A stretch of 64,000 bases of DNA from NCBI GenBank assembly GCA_018894105.1, contig CM032122.1:39277404-39341403 (forward strand). The letters are read 5' to 3'. A model generated the notes under the pieces. The model was given only the letters and a program-made list of their open reading frames with translations. It was not told the DNA's origin and made no database searches. Positions 41,494 to 53,200 of this stretch are shown here, one piece after another (the stretch's first letter is position 1; each line of letters starts with the position of its first letter). Position numbers and translations under genes: made by a program. The stretch comes from Jacaranda mimosifolia (lineage: Eukaryota; Streptophyta; Magnoliopsida; Lamiales; Bignoniaceae).

Positions 41494-41874
41494 TAGGGGT
41501 ATAAATGAGATGAGACTATTCGCGAACGGTTCGCATTCGACTCGATGAAAATTTGAATTCGGCTCGAAGTTAAACGAACCGAGCCGAGCTGAGCTCAATA
41601 GTATTCGACTCGATATGCTCATGAGCCTAAACGAGTTTTTTATTATGTATATATATATTTTTTATATAATAATAATATGGTATTTGTTATTATAAATTTT
41701 GTTTCAAGCCTAAACAGGCTCGAGCTCATTCGGGCTTATACGAATCGAGTTTTATTTAATTAGAGCAATCATATCCAAATTTATACGAATCAAGCCTTAT
41801 CAAGCCAAGCCTATTATGACTAGCTGAGCTCGAGCTCGATTGTCTAGGCTCGGCTCGGCTCATTTGCACCCCTA
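41494..41874. mobile_element. hAT-like MITE, TAGGGGTGTAAATGAG type
   Basis: 381 bp with terminal inverted repeats TAGGGGTATAAATGAG / CATTTGCACCCCTA, flanked by CATATTAT and CATACTAT, an 8-bp target duplication with one mismatch. The interior has GC-rich subrepeats (CGAGCCGAGCTGAGCTC, GAGCTCGAGCTCGATTG). A related element sits in a receptor-kinase intron at 56244-56457. Confidence 0.75.
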
Positions 41875-41884
41875 CATACTATAT

Positions 41885-42153
41885 AGACTAATTTTGTTAG
41901 AATATTAAGGTGGAATATAATATTTTTATTTTATGTTATCATTCATTTGATTGAAGTGTGAATAAATACTCAAATTCACATGAATAACAAAAATTCGTGT
42001 TTATATGTGAAACTCTCATAAATAAATTAGTATGCCACCCTCTATGGGTTATTCATCATGTGAATCAAAATATATCATAATGATAAAAAATCACACAAAT
42101 TATCATATGATAAATAATTACGAAATAACTTAAAAATTCAATCAAACCAGCTG
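41885..42153 (-). mobile_element. Tourist-like MITE, family A, copy 3
   Basis: Reverse-oriented, more decayed copy of the 22603-22870 element: GACTAATTTTGTTAGAA at the left and AATTCAATCAAACCAGCTG at the right. The interior has CTCATAAATAAATTAGTATGCC and CATATGATAAATAATTACG. It begins 10 bp from the end of the adjacent hAT-like MITE. Confidence 0.6.
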
Positions 42154-42384
42154 TATATGTATTAACTTCTATTTTATGCTCTCAATTCATATGTAGATAT
42201 TTAACTATATTAGATTCACGCAAAATCAGTAAATTATATCAGATAGGATAATCTACGTAGAATCATGTACAGTTCATATTAATTGTTTCATTTAATTAGA
42301 AGAAATCATTTGGCCCACGATGAGGTGGAGCTAACTTTTGAAATTACATTCAAAATCCACAATTTTTTTTTTTTTTTGAGAGAA

Positions 42385-42625
42385 TATAATTTACAACCAA
42401 TTTATATATTCAATTATCAAATTAAGAAAATCAGTTTTACAACAAATTAATAGAATACAAATATTAAATCAAAAAAGATAAAAATATAAACTTCACAAGA
42501 CCACACTAAGAGGCACATATAATATACACATAAAGACACTCATTCAAATTAAACACGAGACTTTCTATGTAATAGGAGAAATTTGATATCTCTGGGCTAC
42601 TTACCACTGAGCACATAAATAAAAT
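42385..42625 (-). repeat. tRNA-derived SINE-like element
   Basis: On the minus strand: TGTGCTCAGTGGTAAGTAGCC (close to a pol III A-box, about 42597-42617), then AGTCTCGTGTTTAATTTG (a weak B-box, about 42548-42566), then an AT-rich body with GTTTATATTTTTATC. No coding capacity; ends not fixed. Confidence 0.4.
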
Positions 42626-43007
42626 ATGCAATTAATTCGTAGCATGTGAATTTCACCAGTTGTTACGCTGTCACTTCAAAATTTTGTCGTTTCCTATAAT
42701 AGTCATTTTCTAGAATGTTATTGCAAGAGCCCCTCTTAATCAGTCCGTAGCTTGCAAACCCCATCACATGCATGCATCCAAAGTCGGGCCTATGCAACCC
42801 TCGTTGAGATTCTTGTCTTCAAAAACTTGAATCAAATCAAGTTTTACAACCAAAATTTGAGAGTTTTTAGTCACAAAATCGATTGAAAAACTTTATTTAA
42901 ATCAGACTTTTAGTTTATCCTTTATTTCGGGTCTCTTTTTTACTATAGTTCAGAAATTGATAGTAGAAATCACCTTAGTTCAATATCGATATATATATAT
43001 ATATATG

Positions 43008-43599
43008 TATGGGTGTTCAAATTCAATCAAATAAAAAAAAATGATTAACCAATCCAAAAAATTGAAAATAATCAAAATCAAATTTTTTTGGATTGAATTA
43101 TATTTTTTTTTAACCGATTGAATTGAATTGATTTTCGATCTTAATCTAAAAAATCGATTCAATCCAAATTGAACTGAAATTTATATACTAATAATATAAA
43201 ATATATATATATCTTAATTGCAAAATACACAAATAAACTAAACCTATAATTTTTTATTTTTTCACTTTCAAAAATTAATATATAGGAATAATCATTGTAA
43301 ACTTATAACTTTATAGTTGTGTGTTCTTACATAATTTAACAAGATTAGTGTTATATGATAGCTAAATAAAATTTACAAATTGATTGATTAAATTAGTTTA
43401 ATTATCAATAGAAACTTGTCAAATATTTCAATTAAAAAATTGAATTAATCGATTCAATCCAAATCGATTTAAAATAAATTGAATTTGATCGGATTTATAA
43501 TAAAAATCAACCGATCCAAACTGATCAAATATACATTATATAGTTTGAATCAGTTGGCTTTTATCCCAAAATCGATCCAAATTGAACCACAAACACTCC
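43008..43599. mobile_element. Inverted-end element (GGGTGTTCAAATTCAATC...)
   Basis: About 590 bp from GGGTGTTCAAATTCAATCAA to TTGAACCACAAACACTCC, with many opposed AATCGATTGAATTGAATTGA / TCAATCCAAATCGATT subrepeats. It is bounded by (TA)n and (TG)n tracts. This is the usual look of hAT-type non-autonomous elements. Confidence 0.5.
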
Positions 43600-43630
<31 letters not shown>

Positions 43631-46584
43631 ATGTCTTTGTGTGTATATATAAGATAAGGTTATGATTGAAATTTGAAAGCAACCTAGGAAAATGAACTTC
43701 GATTAGAGCTAAATTCAACTTGCAATTGATTGTGAAAAAAGTGGGCTTTAATTTAATACATTGGGACCATACTCTTACTAGCTTGTGGGTGTAATTGAGT
43801 TCAAAATTAAATAGTGTGAGAATTAGTTGTCTTGTGGTTATCACATCTTCATTAATCCTTCATGGCCCTACCAAGTGAGGCTTCCTTAGCCCAATTAGTT
43901 GTCCTTCTCCATAGTTTAGGCCTACCTATTGTTGAAAAAATGTGTGGGCTTTATCAGGCAAGTACTAAAGAGCACTTATCTTTTTCTTTTTGAACTTTTT
44001 GGAGATTGTAAGAATATCTAGCTTTTGCTTCGCTTGCATGAGCAGTTCTTGGATATTTGATAGAACTCATTCAAGATTAGGTATATGGGCTAGAGGCTCA
44101 TAATCTTATAGAACTTCTTCTTTGATATGCGTTATAAAGCTATATTAAGGGTCTTGATAGTTGAGAATAGTATTTTTTGTAGGCACGATAATAGTGATGG
44201 CCTTGAGCCGGGTTTTATCCGAGTTCAAATTATAGCAGTGATTACAAATCAATTAAATCTGACTATCTAATGTAAGATTAGCCGTAAAATTGGCTTATCG
44301 AATTTAAAGCAGATGCTCTCGTAGTTAATCCTCCCTACAATTAACTGTAACTAACGATTGTTTTACATGTATATATATTAAGTTTTCTACAGATAATACA
44401 TGGCTAATTTATTGCACTTGCAATGAATTGAAAGATAATGATTTTTGTTGCTTGTTATTTTAAAAAATGACATTCTCTACAGAAAATTTGTAGTTATAGC
44501 TTATAAATTAATTTTACAAAATTTTTCATAACAGATACCTAATTTTTTGATGGTATTGAGTATTTATTTTCAAATTAGATTTAGTGGATACATGAACTAA
44601 ATTTTTACGGGATACATAATGGGTCATTCGATATGTAACATATGTAAGCACAAAAACTTGAATTCTTAACTTTTACCATTAATTTATCATATTGATTTCA
44701 TATATCAAGTATACGAAATCATAGAAATAGATAAATATTCACATTAATATACATCTAATTATATTGGAACCCAAAATATCAAAGTTTTGGACCTTCAACT
44801 TTTAGAAAGTTGATGTTCTATCAAAACAAGCAATTTGGTTGTCTAAAGTTTTTTCCCACGACGCCTCTTTTCGGTTTTACATGGCACTATTTTCTTTCTT
44901 CCTTGTAGAACATGACTATTTCAATCCTATATCGTGGAACAAAGCATTTCTTGTATTAGGTGGTGTAAGATTTCAAAGATAATAATAATAATATATTAAC
45001 ACATGATGTTATAATTAGAAGTACATTAAAATACGACATTGAAACTAACGTCCCAAATCGATTATAGAAGAAAATTGAACCAAATTATATTTTGGATTGA
45101 AAATATATATACAAGTTCTATTGAATATAATAGTGTTCTGTTGGATTAATTCAATACACGTTTTAATCGTATTATACTTAAATTAATTAAATCAAAACTC
45201 TAATTCGAACTCTTTTTAATTAAAAATTCTGAATCTATTGAACTGCTAAAATTATAAATATCAACTTGATACATAATGATAATATAACTCCAATAAAACA
45301 ATTTTAATTTAATTTGCTTAAGTTATAAGATTAAATTTAAATACTATAACCTACCAATATCATTAGATAATTATCAACTAACTACCTTTGTAAACTATCT
45401 AATATGGTGCTGAATTTCCACTTGTGGGCTCCATTCTTACAAGCTTGCGTGTAATATAGATAAATTCTAATTGCAATCATTTTCAAGATTCACTAAGTCA
45501 TGGCCATGCCATCACTACTATTCTAGAATTTAAGACTTGATCACTATTACGTGTCCTTAAGCATTTGAATCTTTCTATTTATCCATCTTGAACAATAAAA
45601 TTGCTACACAACAAACATCAATATGTCTTCATTTCATTTGTATCAAATTTTTTATTCAATAATATCAAGTGAAGGCGATCACCAAAATAGAAAATTAGAT
45701 CAAATACATTAAGATTAAAGTATTTTCGTGGAAATTTAAAGTCAAAAAATTATTATTACATTATGTTATATTCAATATCATTTTGTCACTAATATTACTT
45801 ATCAATACGAAATTTTAAGACGACGGCTTCTATGAGAAATAAAAGATCTTGCATTATTTGTTAAGGAGCATTTTCAATGAGGTAATTTGTTAAAATTCTA
45901 AAAGTTTTAGTAATAAACTAGATCATCTATAAAAATGCAACGGGATGATTTTATTTATCAAACTGAGAATGATCTGACTCAAATAAAATAATAATTATAG
46001 TAGCAGAATAAAAGATTTGCATTGAAATCTAGAGAGAAAAAAATTAGGAACTTACCACTAGAACTAAAAAATGAATAAATAAATTCTTGCTAGGAAAAAC
46101 CTTATTATTGAGTTTTTCATAATTCTGAGTTATTTTTCAAATTTGATGAGTTTTAAGTTTGTAATCCAACCATAATTGGTGATAAATTGTGGATGGGTCT
46201 AGGTACACCCTCGGGTGGGTGGCCGAATCATTGGTCAATTGTGCTAGGAAGACTAGTTAGCCCTTTTATTTACCTCTTGTGAGGCCTACGATAAGGTTGC
46301 AAACAAAGGGTGCAATTTTGCTGCGTCTCACCTGATAATTCCTCGGGTCTTGTATGAGCCAAATTTAGAGTATTCAAACTTAATATTATTGAATTTGATG
46401 ACTTTAGAACTCAATCGAAATATTTATATAATGTTTATCCTATTTTGGAAAAACTAATACAATTTCTCAAGTAGCTGTAATATATAATACACAATAATAC
46501 CTTTCGGTCCCAAACTCTACTATGAATTGGTAGGATATAATTAAATTGCTCAAACTAATGTTGCTTAAAATAAATCAAGTTCAA

Positions 46585-46745
46585 GTCCAGTGACTTGTAA
46601 TCCAATGGTATCAATTTTTTTTATTATGTGGAAAATTTTGTATTCGATTCGAAATGGGCGCGTTGTGCACCTTATGTATATTGTGTGTAGTTTATACTTT
46701 GATTTATTTCATTTGAGAATAAAAAAATATTAATTTATTAAATTT
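46585..46745 (+). repeat. tRNA-derived SINE-like element, plus orientation
   Basis: GACTTGTAATCCAATGGTATC (A-box-like, about 46592-46612) and GTATTCGATTCGAAATG (B-box-like, about 46640-46656), followed by a body (GCGTTGTGCACCTTATGTA, TTTATACTTTGATTTATT). The body is repeated in inverted orientation at 47945-48065, about 1.2 kb away. Confidence 0.5.
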
Positions 46746-47944
46746 AATTTGAGAATAGTTGAAAGGATAAATAATTCGTTATTTATAATGCTTTCTCTTA
46801 AAAATAAAATAAAATAAATTGAGTTCAAATATAATAATTAAATAAGTGGATATGGGATTTACTCGACTCAATTAATATTCACACATGAAAGTAACTTGCA
46901 TATAAAAAATATATTAAATTCTTGAGTCAAAATGTTACTTTTATTTTTTTATGATATTATTAGGGATAAAATTAACACGTATGTGGAAAATTTAAGATTT
47001 TTTTTGTCAGAATCTAAGACTTTGATTCGTTTCTCATTCAACCAAGACTAACTTGAGATTGAAATTTGATAGGTTGGATCCATTACATAATTTCATAAAT
47101 CTAAAGACATTAAAAAAATATTCTTTTCTCAAAACATTAAGATGACTTTGAGAAAGAATATAATTTATTGATAAAATTTAGTTATTTGCACACTTATATG
47201 TATATGTATATATATATATATTATTTTTACAGTATAATTTAACTGATGTGATAATAAGACCCACAATAAATTAAATAATGATATTTTATTTTATCATATT
47301 AAAATACCATTTTTAATTCATATTTTTTCAAAAATTATGTTTTACATACACAATTATATGTATATATATATATTATGAAACTCGAATCTCTAGATCTAAG
47401 TTTTGTTCAACTAAAAGATTGGCATCCTCATGTAGCATTATCGCTTGTTAGGTGGATCGATTACGTGTAATGAATGGATCAAACTTTTTTCTACTAATTT
47501 TATTAATCCACACATGCATGTCAATATTCTATTAGAATTTAAATTCAAACTTTATATTATAAATAAAAAATAATAATACGACTAGATCAATAGGCTGCTT
47601 GGCAAGTAAAATCAAACTTAATGATCCCTACGACTATTAGGGAGGGATGACGAAGTACCATAAAATTATATATAATAAATTAGAAAGAGGATTTTAAAGT
47701 TTGAACATGGACTATGGTGTTATATTAAATATTATATATAATACATTAGTTTTAAGTTTACTATAAAATTATAAATAATAAATTAGTAAAGTTTTACATA
47801 ATAAACTAGTAAGAAAATTTAAAAGTTTGACATGGTATTATTACAAAATTTTAGTAAGTATTATCAATGTGTTTTAAACTGAAAATTGCCATAAATGCAC
47901 CACTAACTTTTTGTGAGATAAAGCATTACAAATGACGAATTTTT

Positions 47945-48120
47945 ATTTTTTCAACAAATTAATATTTTTATATTCTCAAATCAAATAAATCAAAATATAA
48001 ACTATACACAATACATATAAGGTGCACAACACGCTCATTTCAGGTCGAATACAAAAGAGGGAAGACGGATGTCACTTTGGTTACATGTACCACTAACCCT
48101 CCCATCCTAAACCCGTTCTC
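47945..48120 (-). repeat. tRNA-derived SINE-like element, minus orientation
   Basis: On the minus strand: GTGGTACATGTAACCAAAGTG, CTTTTGTATTCGACCTGAAAT, GCGTGTTGTGCACCTTATAT and TTTATATTTTGATTTATTTG, matching the body of 46585-46745 over about 110 bp with scattered differences. Together they form a long inverted repeat. Confidence 0.5.
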
Positions 48121-49259
48121 CAAAATAGTTGTTATGTCTTAATTCAAGTTAGGTTCTTTATTTTTTCAAATATTTATTTCTATTTCACTTTATGTATATA
48201 TAAGACAAATACATCTAATTTATAATGAATTATTTGTCTAAAAAATATTTAAGAGATTTAACATGTATACATTAAGTAGAATGAAAAATTAAATATGCAT
48301 TGAACTCTCTCCGGCAACAATTTTGTAATTGGCACCCACTAACCTTTCTCTAATTTTGTAACGGATTTATTTTCTTTTCTTCTCTAATTTACCTCTCTTA
48401 CTATACATTTTTTATTTTATTTGTTTTAATTGTTATTGTACTTATTATATAATAAATTATTTGAGAATCTTTTAATGAACTAAATTTTAATGAATCTTTT
48501 ACTTTGGTGTGTGTATAAATCTCTATTATATAAAAATAAAAAATTCTTTTACTAACAACATGGTGGTTTTTAAACAGTTATATCAAATTATCTATACTAT
48601 TATAAAAAAAATATTATTTTGTATTTAAAATAGAAGTTACTTATGATTTTTTTACATAATTTACCATTCAATTATTCCAACAACTAAAATGAGCAATGTA
48701 GTTTGAAGGATATAATGGAGAATTCAATACAAAAAAGTGATTTGGATACCAAATTTATTAATATTTCAAATTTCTCATTTAAGTTGCTCTTTAAAAGTGA
48801 TGATTTAATAAGACCACCAATCTATTTTTCACAAAATCCACAAACCCATAAATCTGAATTGCCAAAATTCCATCTTTCATTATTTTATTTATCACATCAG
48901 ATATTTAACACAATCTTAACTTTACTCGTAATTTAAATTATATCATATATTGATTTTAAATAATTCAAAAAATAGTTTTATGTGCGTAAAAATTATGTGC
49001 AACAACTATTAGTTATTTATAAAAAATATTCCTATACGTAATTCGTAACTCCTTTTTGTTACTAGTACACCAGTAACACACCTAATATTTCTTTTATCTA
49101 CTCATCCTTTTAACTTCCTACTCATACTTTTAAAGTACTCACGATTATTTTATGTATAGAAAGGACGTGTTACTATGATTAATATTTTTTTTTTTAAATA
49201 AAAAAACTTTTCTAAAATTAGAATTTTCTAGCCCACATGAACACATACAAGTTAAAAGT

Positions 49260-50237
49260 TATTTCATAAGAAACAAAACTACAGCAGCCATCAGAATCTT
49301 CTTTCCACTGCTATTGAATATCTCAAAGAACATATAAGATCCTTCACTCCCTCAAAATCCTCTGGCTAATTCTCAATAATTCTAAAGATTAGCTGACCAA
49401 CACACTCATCATCAAAATGTGAACTGGGAAGATTCCATTCCCTCAGATTTCATCTCAATTGTTTTTATTAATCATTATTCCACAATGCAAAGTTATATAT
49501 GCAAGAAAAGCAGTTCAACAACAACTCCCCCTCAAAAAGTCAATCAAACCTATCACCAACTAGACTGAATTAAATAATATTGTGACAGCCAACAGCTTGT
49601 CTATACAATTCAATATTTTACAGTTGAAGTATCACAAAAAATGAAAAAGATGGCTGCTTCCCTCATCATTATCATCACAGTCAACAATAAATCAATCTAT
49701 GTAGCTACCTATCAATGGAGAATCAGTCAACTCCACCAGGGTTTCTTGCCTTTTGTTTCTCTTCCTCCTCTCTTTCAAGAATTCAAACCCCATGTGATTG
49801 TATTGCAGAAAACACCTGCAGATAACTCCTGTCTTTTGTGAGAGTGTATTCTTGTAAGTTTATTTATGTTTCGGCATGTAGTTTTGAAGATATTTTTATA
49901 TGTAAGAAAATGAATAGATTTTTTTGGTCCCCCATTTTTTAATTTTTCTTTCAAGTTTGTTGTCCCTTTTCTGTTTTATTGTCTGTTTTGTGCTGTGTCA
50001 ATCATGGGATTGTATTTGATTTTTTCCTTTTTCTTTTTCCCTCCAATTTCTGCCTGGAAATGTCTTTGCTTTCATTGTTCAGTTTTATTTCATTCATCTT
50101 CAAGAGATGTTTTTCCTTTGCAGTGGTTTAAAATTATCTTTTTTTAGTTTTCTGGTTAATTTTATTGGACATTGTGATTAAATTGTGAATTTTAATATCT
50201 TTTTGTGATTGTTTCAGGTGGGGGCTAAGTGTTAGAG
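49260..50237 (+). promoter_or_regulatory. Promoter and spliced 5' leader of the LRR-VIII-1 kinase
   Basis: Less AT-rich sequence before the start codon. A donor (GTATTCTT/GTAAGT) and an acceptor (TTGTTTCAG/GTGGGG) define a 364-bp 5'-UTR intron at 49854-50217. The first leader exon probably covers part of 49640-49853; a 66-codon frame there (49641-49841) has no recognisable similarity and is treated as leader. Upstream, 49260-49600 contains CT-rich and CAACAACAA stretches. Confidence 0.5.
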
Positions 50238-53200
50238 ATGATTGACAATCTTGGAAAAATGTCGATTCTTGCCATATCCCAGCTAACTTCTGTAAAGCTT
50301 AGAATGAGTTTGGTTATGTGTTTATGCTGGTACCTGTTGATTATTGGTGCAGATAGTCAGCGAACGGCTCCTGATGAAGGTTATTATGCTTAATTGGTGA
50401 ACTCGTAGTTAAAGTTGACTACACTTTTAGCGGCATATGTCCCGTTATGGAGTAAAACTCTGTGATGCTCTCCAATATCAGCTTTATCATTCTTTTTATT
50501 TTGTTTCCTTTGGAGTTCGGTCTAAGAAGCACCACCCTTTAATGAAGGGCAAAACTGCATGTAGTGAATACCAAACTTCTAAACAGAAGTATATTTTGAT
50601 AAAACTCTTAACAACTTTCTACTTTTAGCACACTGAATGACAGCAGTTCATACATACGGATTCTATCATGCCTGAATTTTTAGCAATTTATTTAGATTTG
50701 TTGAGGAAAATTTCCATCATACTTTTTTTACTGTTTTGTCTCTTACATTTCTGTTTTTTTCTTTATTTCCTTAAATATGTAATATTTGTGGGGGAAATAG
50801 TTTACTTTCTTTCATTATTATCACAAGCTGCGGAATGATAGTGTACTCTAGACGTGTTTTGAATTCATGTAATCTGGCCTCACAAATGAACTGGCCATCA
50901 CTCATCCTATCAATAAGCATAATGACACAAAAGTCAAGTGAAGTAGATACCAATTATATATTGGCTTTGGATTGAGCTTTATAACATGGATGTTGAGACA
51001 ATGGATCCCATGAATTTTATTTTGCAATATACATAAACTTCCATTGAAAGTTCTTTCCTGTTTGGTTCATGACTTTAAATTCAACTGAAATCATGATTAA
51101 CTTTTAATATTGTTTGCAGTGGCTGCACTGCGATCCATCAAGAAAAGTTTGGTTGATCCCCATCGCACTCTTGCACGATGGAACAAGGGGGATCCATGTA
51201 ATTCAACTTGGCCAGGGATTATCTGCTATAATACAACACTTGATGATGGTTATCTTCATGTGAAAGAATTGTATGATTTCAGCCCTTTGCAATCTTTTAT
51301 CATAAATTTATAGAACTCAAAAGTTATCTGCTAAAACTTTTTCTTGATGCCTTTCGTCCATTTATGTTTTTATCCTGCTCATGGAGAATGTGTTCCCACA
51401 CACAATGGCTTTATAAAGATGATGGTGAACAAGTTGTCAATGGGAAGGAAATAGTTTTGACTAAAATGACTTTGTGCCTCCATATCACTTAGAAGCATTT
51501 GTTTAACATGGATTAGATTGCCATGATATATTTTTATGATTTCATTCCTTAGACGTAAAAGACGCAATTGCAAGAAAAATGACTTTCTTCTTTTCTCTTT
51601 TCTTAACAGGTTATTATTAAATAGAAGTCTGTCAGGAACCTTATCTCCAGACCTTCACCGTTTATCTCATTTGAAGATATTGTAAGTTTACATTGATGCA
51701 CTATATGTTGCCTTGTGGTGGCTTTGTCTCTCCATTATTGTCACTTTCTGTTTATTGTTGTGGCAGGGATTTTATGTGGAACAGCATTAGCGGGACTATA
51801 CCAAAGGAGATAGGCAACATTACAACGCTGGAATTGTTGTGAGTGGAAGCAGCTTTTCATTCAATTTTCTTTATTCCAATTCGTTATCCAGATACTTTTA
51901 ATCTATTTTGACAGTGTTTGATAAGCGGGCACGGAAATGGGTTCTTACTAACCCATAAAGCAATGCATATTATATTGGATGCTCAATCATATCAGAAAGT
52001 GCATTATAAAGCATTAAGAAATTATTTCTTTGGAACTAGTTGCCTTAGCTTTTTGGTCAGTCAAAAGTTACACCGTAATCTGCATTACGTATCTGCAGTT
52101 TCTTTTATCTTGTTTCAGGCTTCTGAATGGAAATCAACTAACGGGTTCCTTGCCGGATGAGCTTGGTAATCTTTCAAACTTGGACAGAATACAAATTGAC
52201 CAGAACTATATATCAGGACCAGTACCTGCGTCATTCGCTAACTTAAACAAAGCAAAACACTTGTAAGGATTTTTCTTTCTTTCTTTATTTTTTAATTTTA
52301 ATACATTAACTGATGTTGTTTCTTGGTTTACCTTTAGCCATCTAATTCGTGTGTTGTATTTGGAGCAGCCACATGAATAATAATTCACTGAGTGGGCAAA
52401 TACCACCAGAGCTGTCTCGACTTCCAATTCTTGTTCATCTGTAAGTTGGAAATGTTTTATTTTACACTTCCATGGCATTTTTAATATTGGAACTTATTTA
52501 CTGAATGTTTCTGCAGGTTGCTTGATAATAATCACTTATCAGGATATCTTCCACTGGAACTGTCTGAAATGCCAAGTTTACTTATACTGTATGACATCTT
52601 TGTCTCGTTGTATATTTACTTTGTTTGCTGCTTGATCCTTAGCCTTTCCAGTTGTCAGAGTCAGGTCCTGAAGAATCTGTTTAAAAACACATACCAGATC
52701 TTCCTTAACTAGATATGTTGGTGGTCGGGTTAGGAGTTCTAGATTGGTTTTGGATGCGTTGGACACACTTATTAATTGTACATATATTTATTATCTTTTC
52801 AAAAAAGTTTGAAAAAATTCCTGCTTGAGGGATATACAGAGCAAGTTATTCATAGCTGTTTTTTCACAATTAAACTACATTCTTGATGACCTCTTCTAGT
52901 GTTAATTTTTGAAATACATTCTCTGTCAATGCTCTCTTGCTTGTTTCTTTGCCTTGTTTTAGAAAAAAAATTGTTCTTATCTAGAAAAGTCAGGAATCAT
53001 GCAACTCAGTGCCTGTTCCTTATTTTTCATTTTACTTGTTTCCAGTCAACTCGACAACAACAACTTCACTGGGAGTACTATTCCGCCTTCCTATGGGAAC
53101 ATGTCCCACCTGTTGAAGCTGTAAGCAAATGCGACCTTCTTTTTATGCTCTATTATGTAATGATTTCTCGTATATTTATGCATGAGATGAGCAACTTCAA

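Larger units (their letters stand above)
39440..49200. other. Gene-free AT-rich region between NRL and LRR-VIII kinase
   Basis: About 9.8 kb without a supported gene. It holds two hAT-like elements (40360-40927, 41494-41874), a Tourist-like MITE (41885-42153), an inverted-end element (43008-43599) and SINE-like units (42385-42625, 46585-46745, 47945-48120). Less AT-rich patches at 40930-41350, 43850-44200 and 46190-46370 match no repeat in the window and contain only short, unrecognised frames. Confidence 0.6.

Noticed and set aside
46190..46370. A GC-richer patch as a retrotransposon coding fragment
   Set aside because: Stops occur in all frames and no reverse transcriptase, integrase or gag motif is visible.
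49641..49841. A 66-codon plus-strand frame before the LRR-VIII-1 kinase
   Set aside because: It lies in the probable leader exon, lacks similarity to anything known, and ends just before a splice donor. At most it is a uORF.
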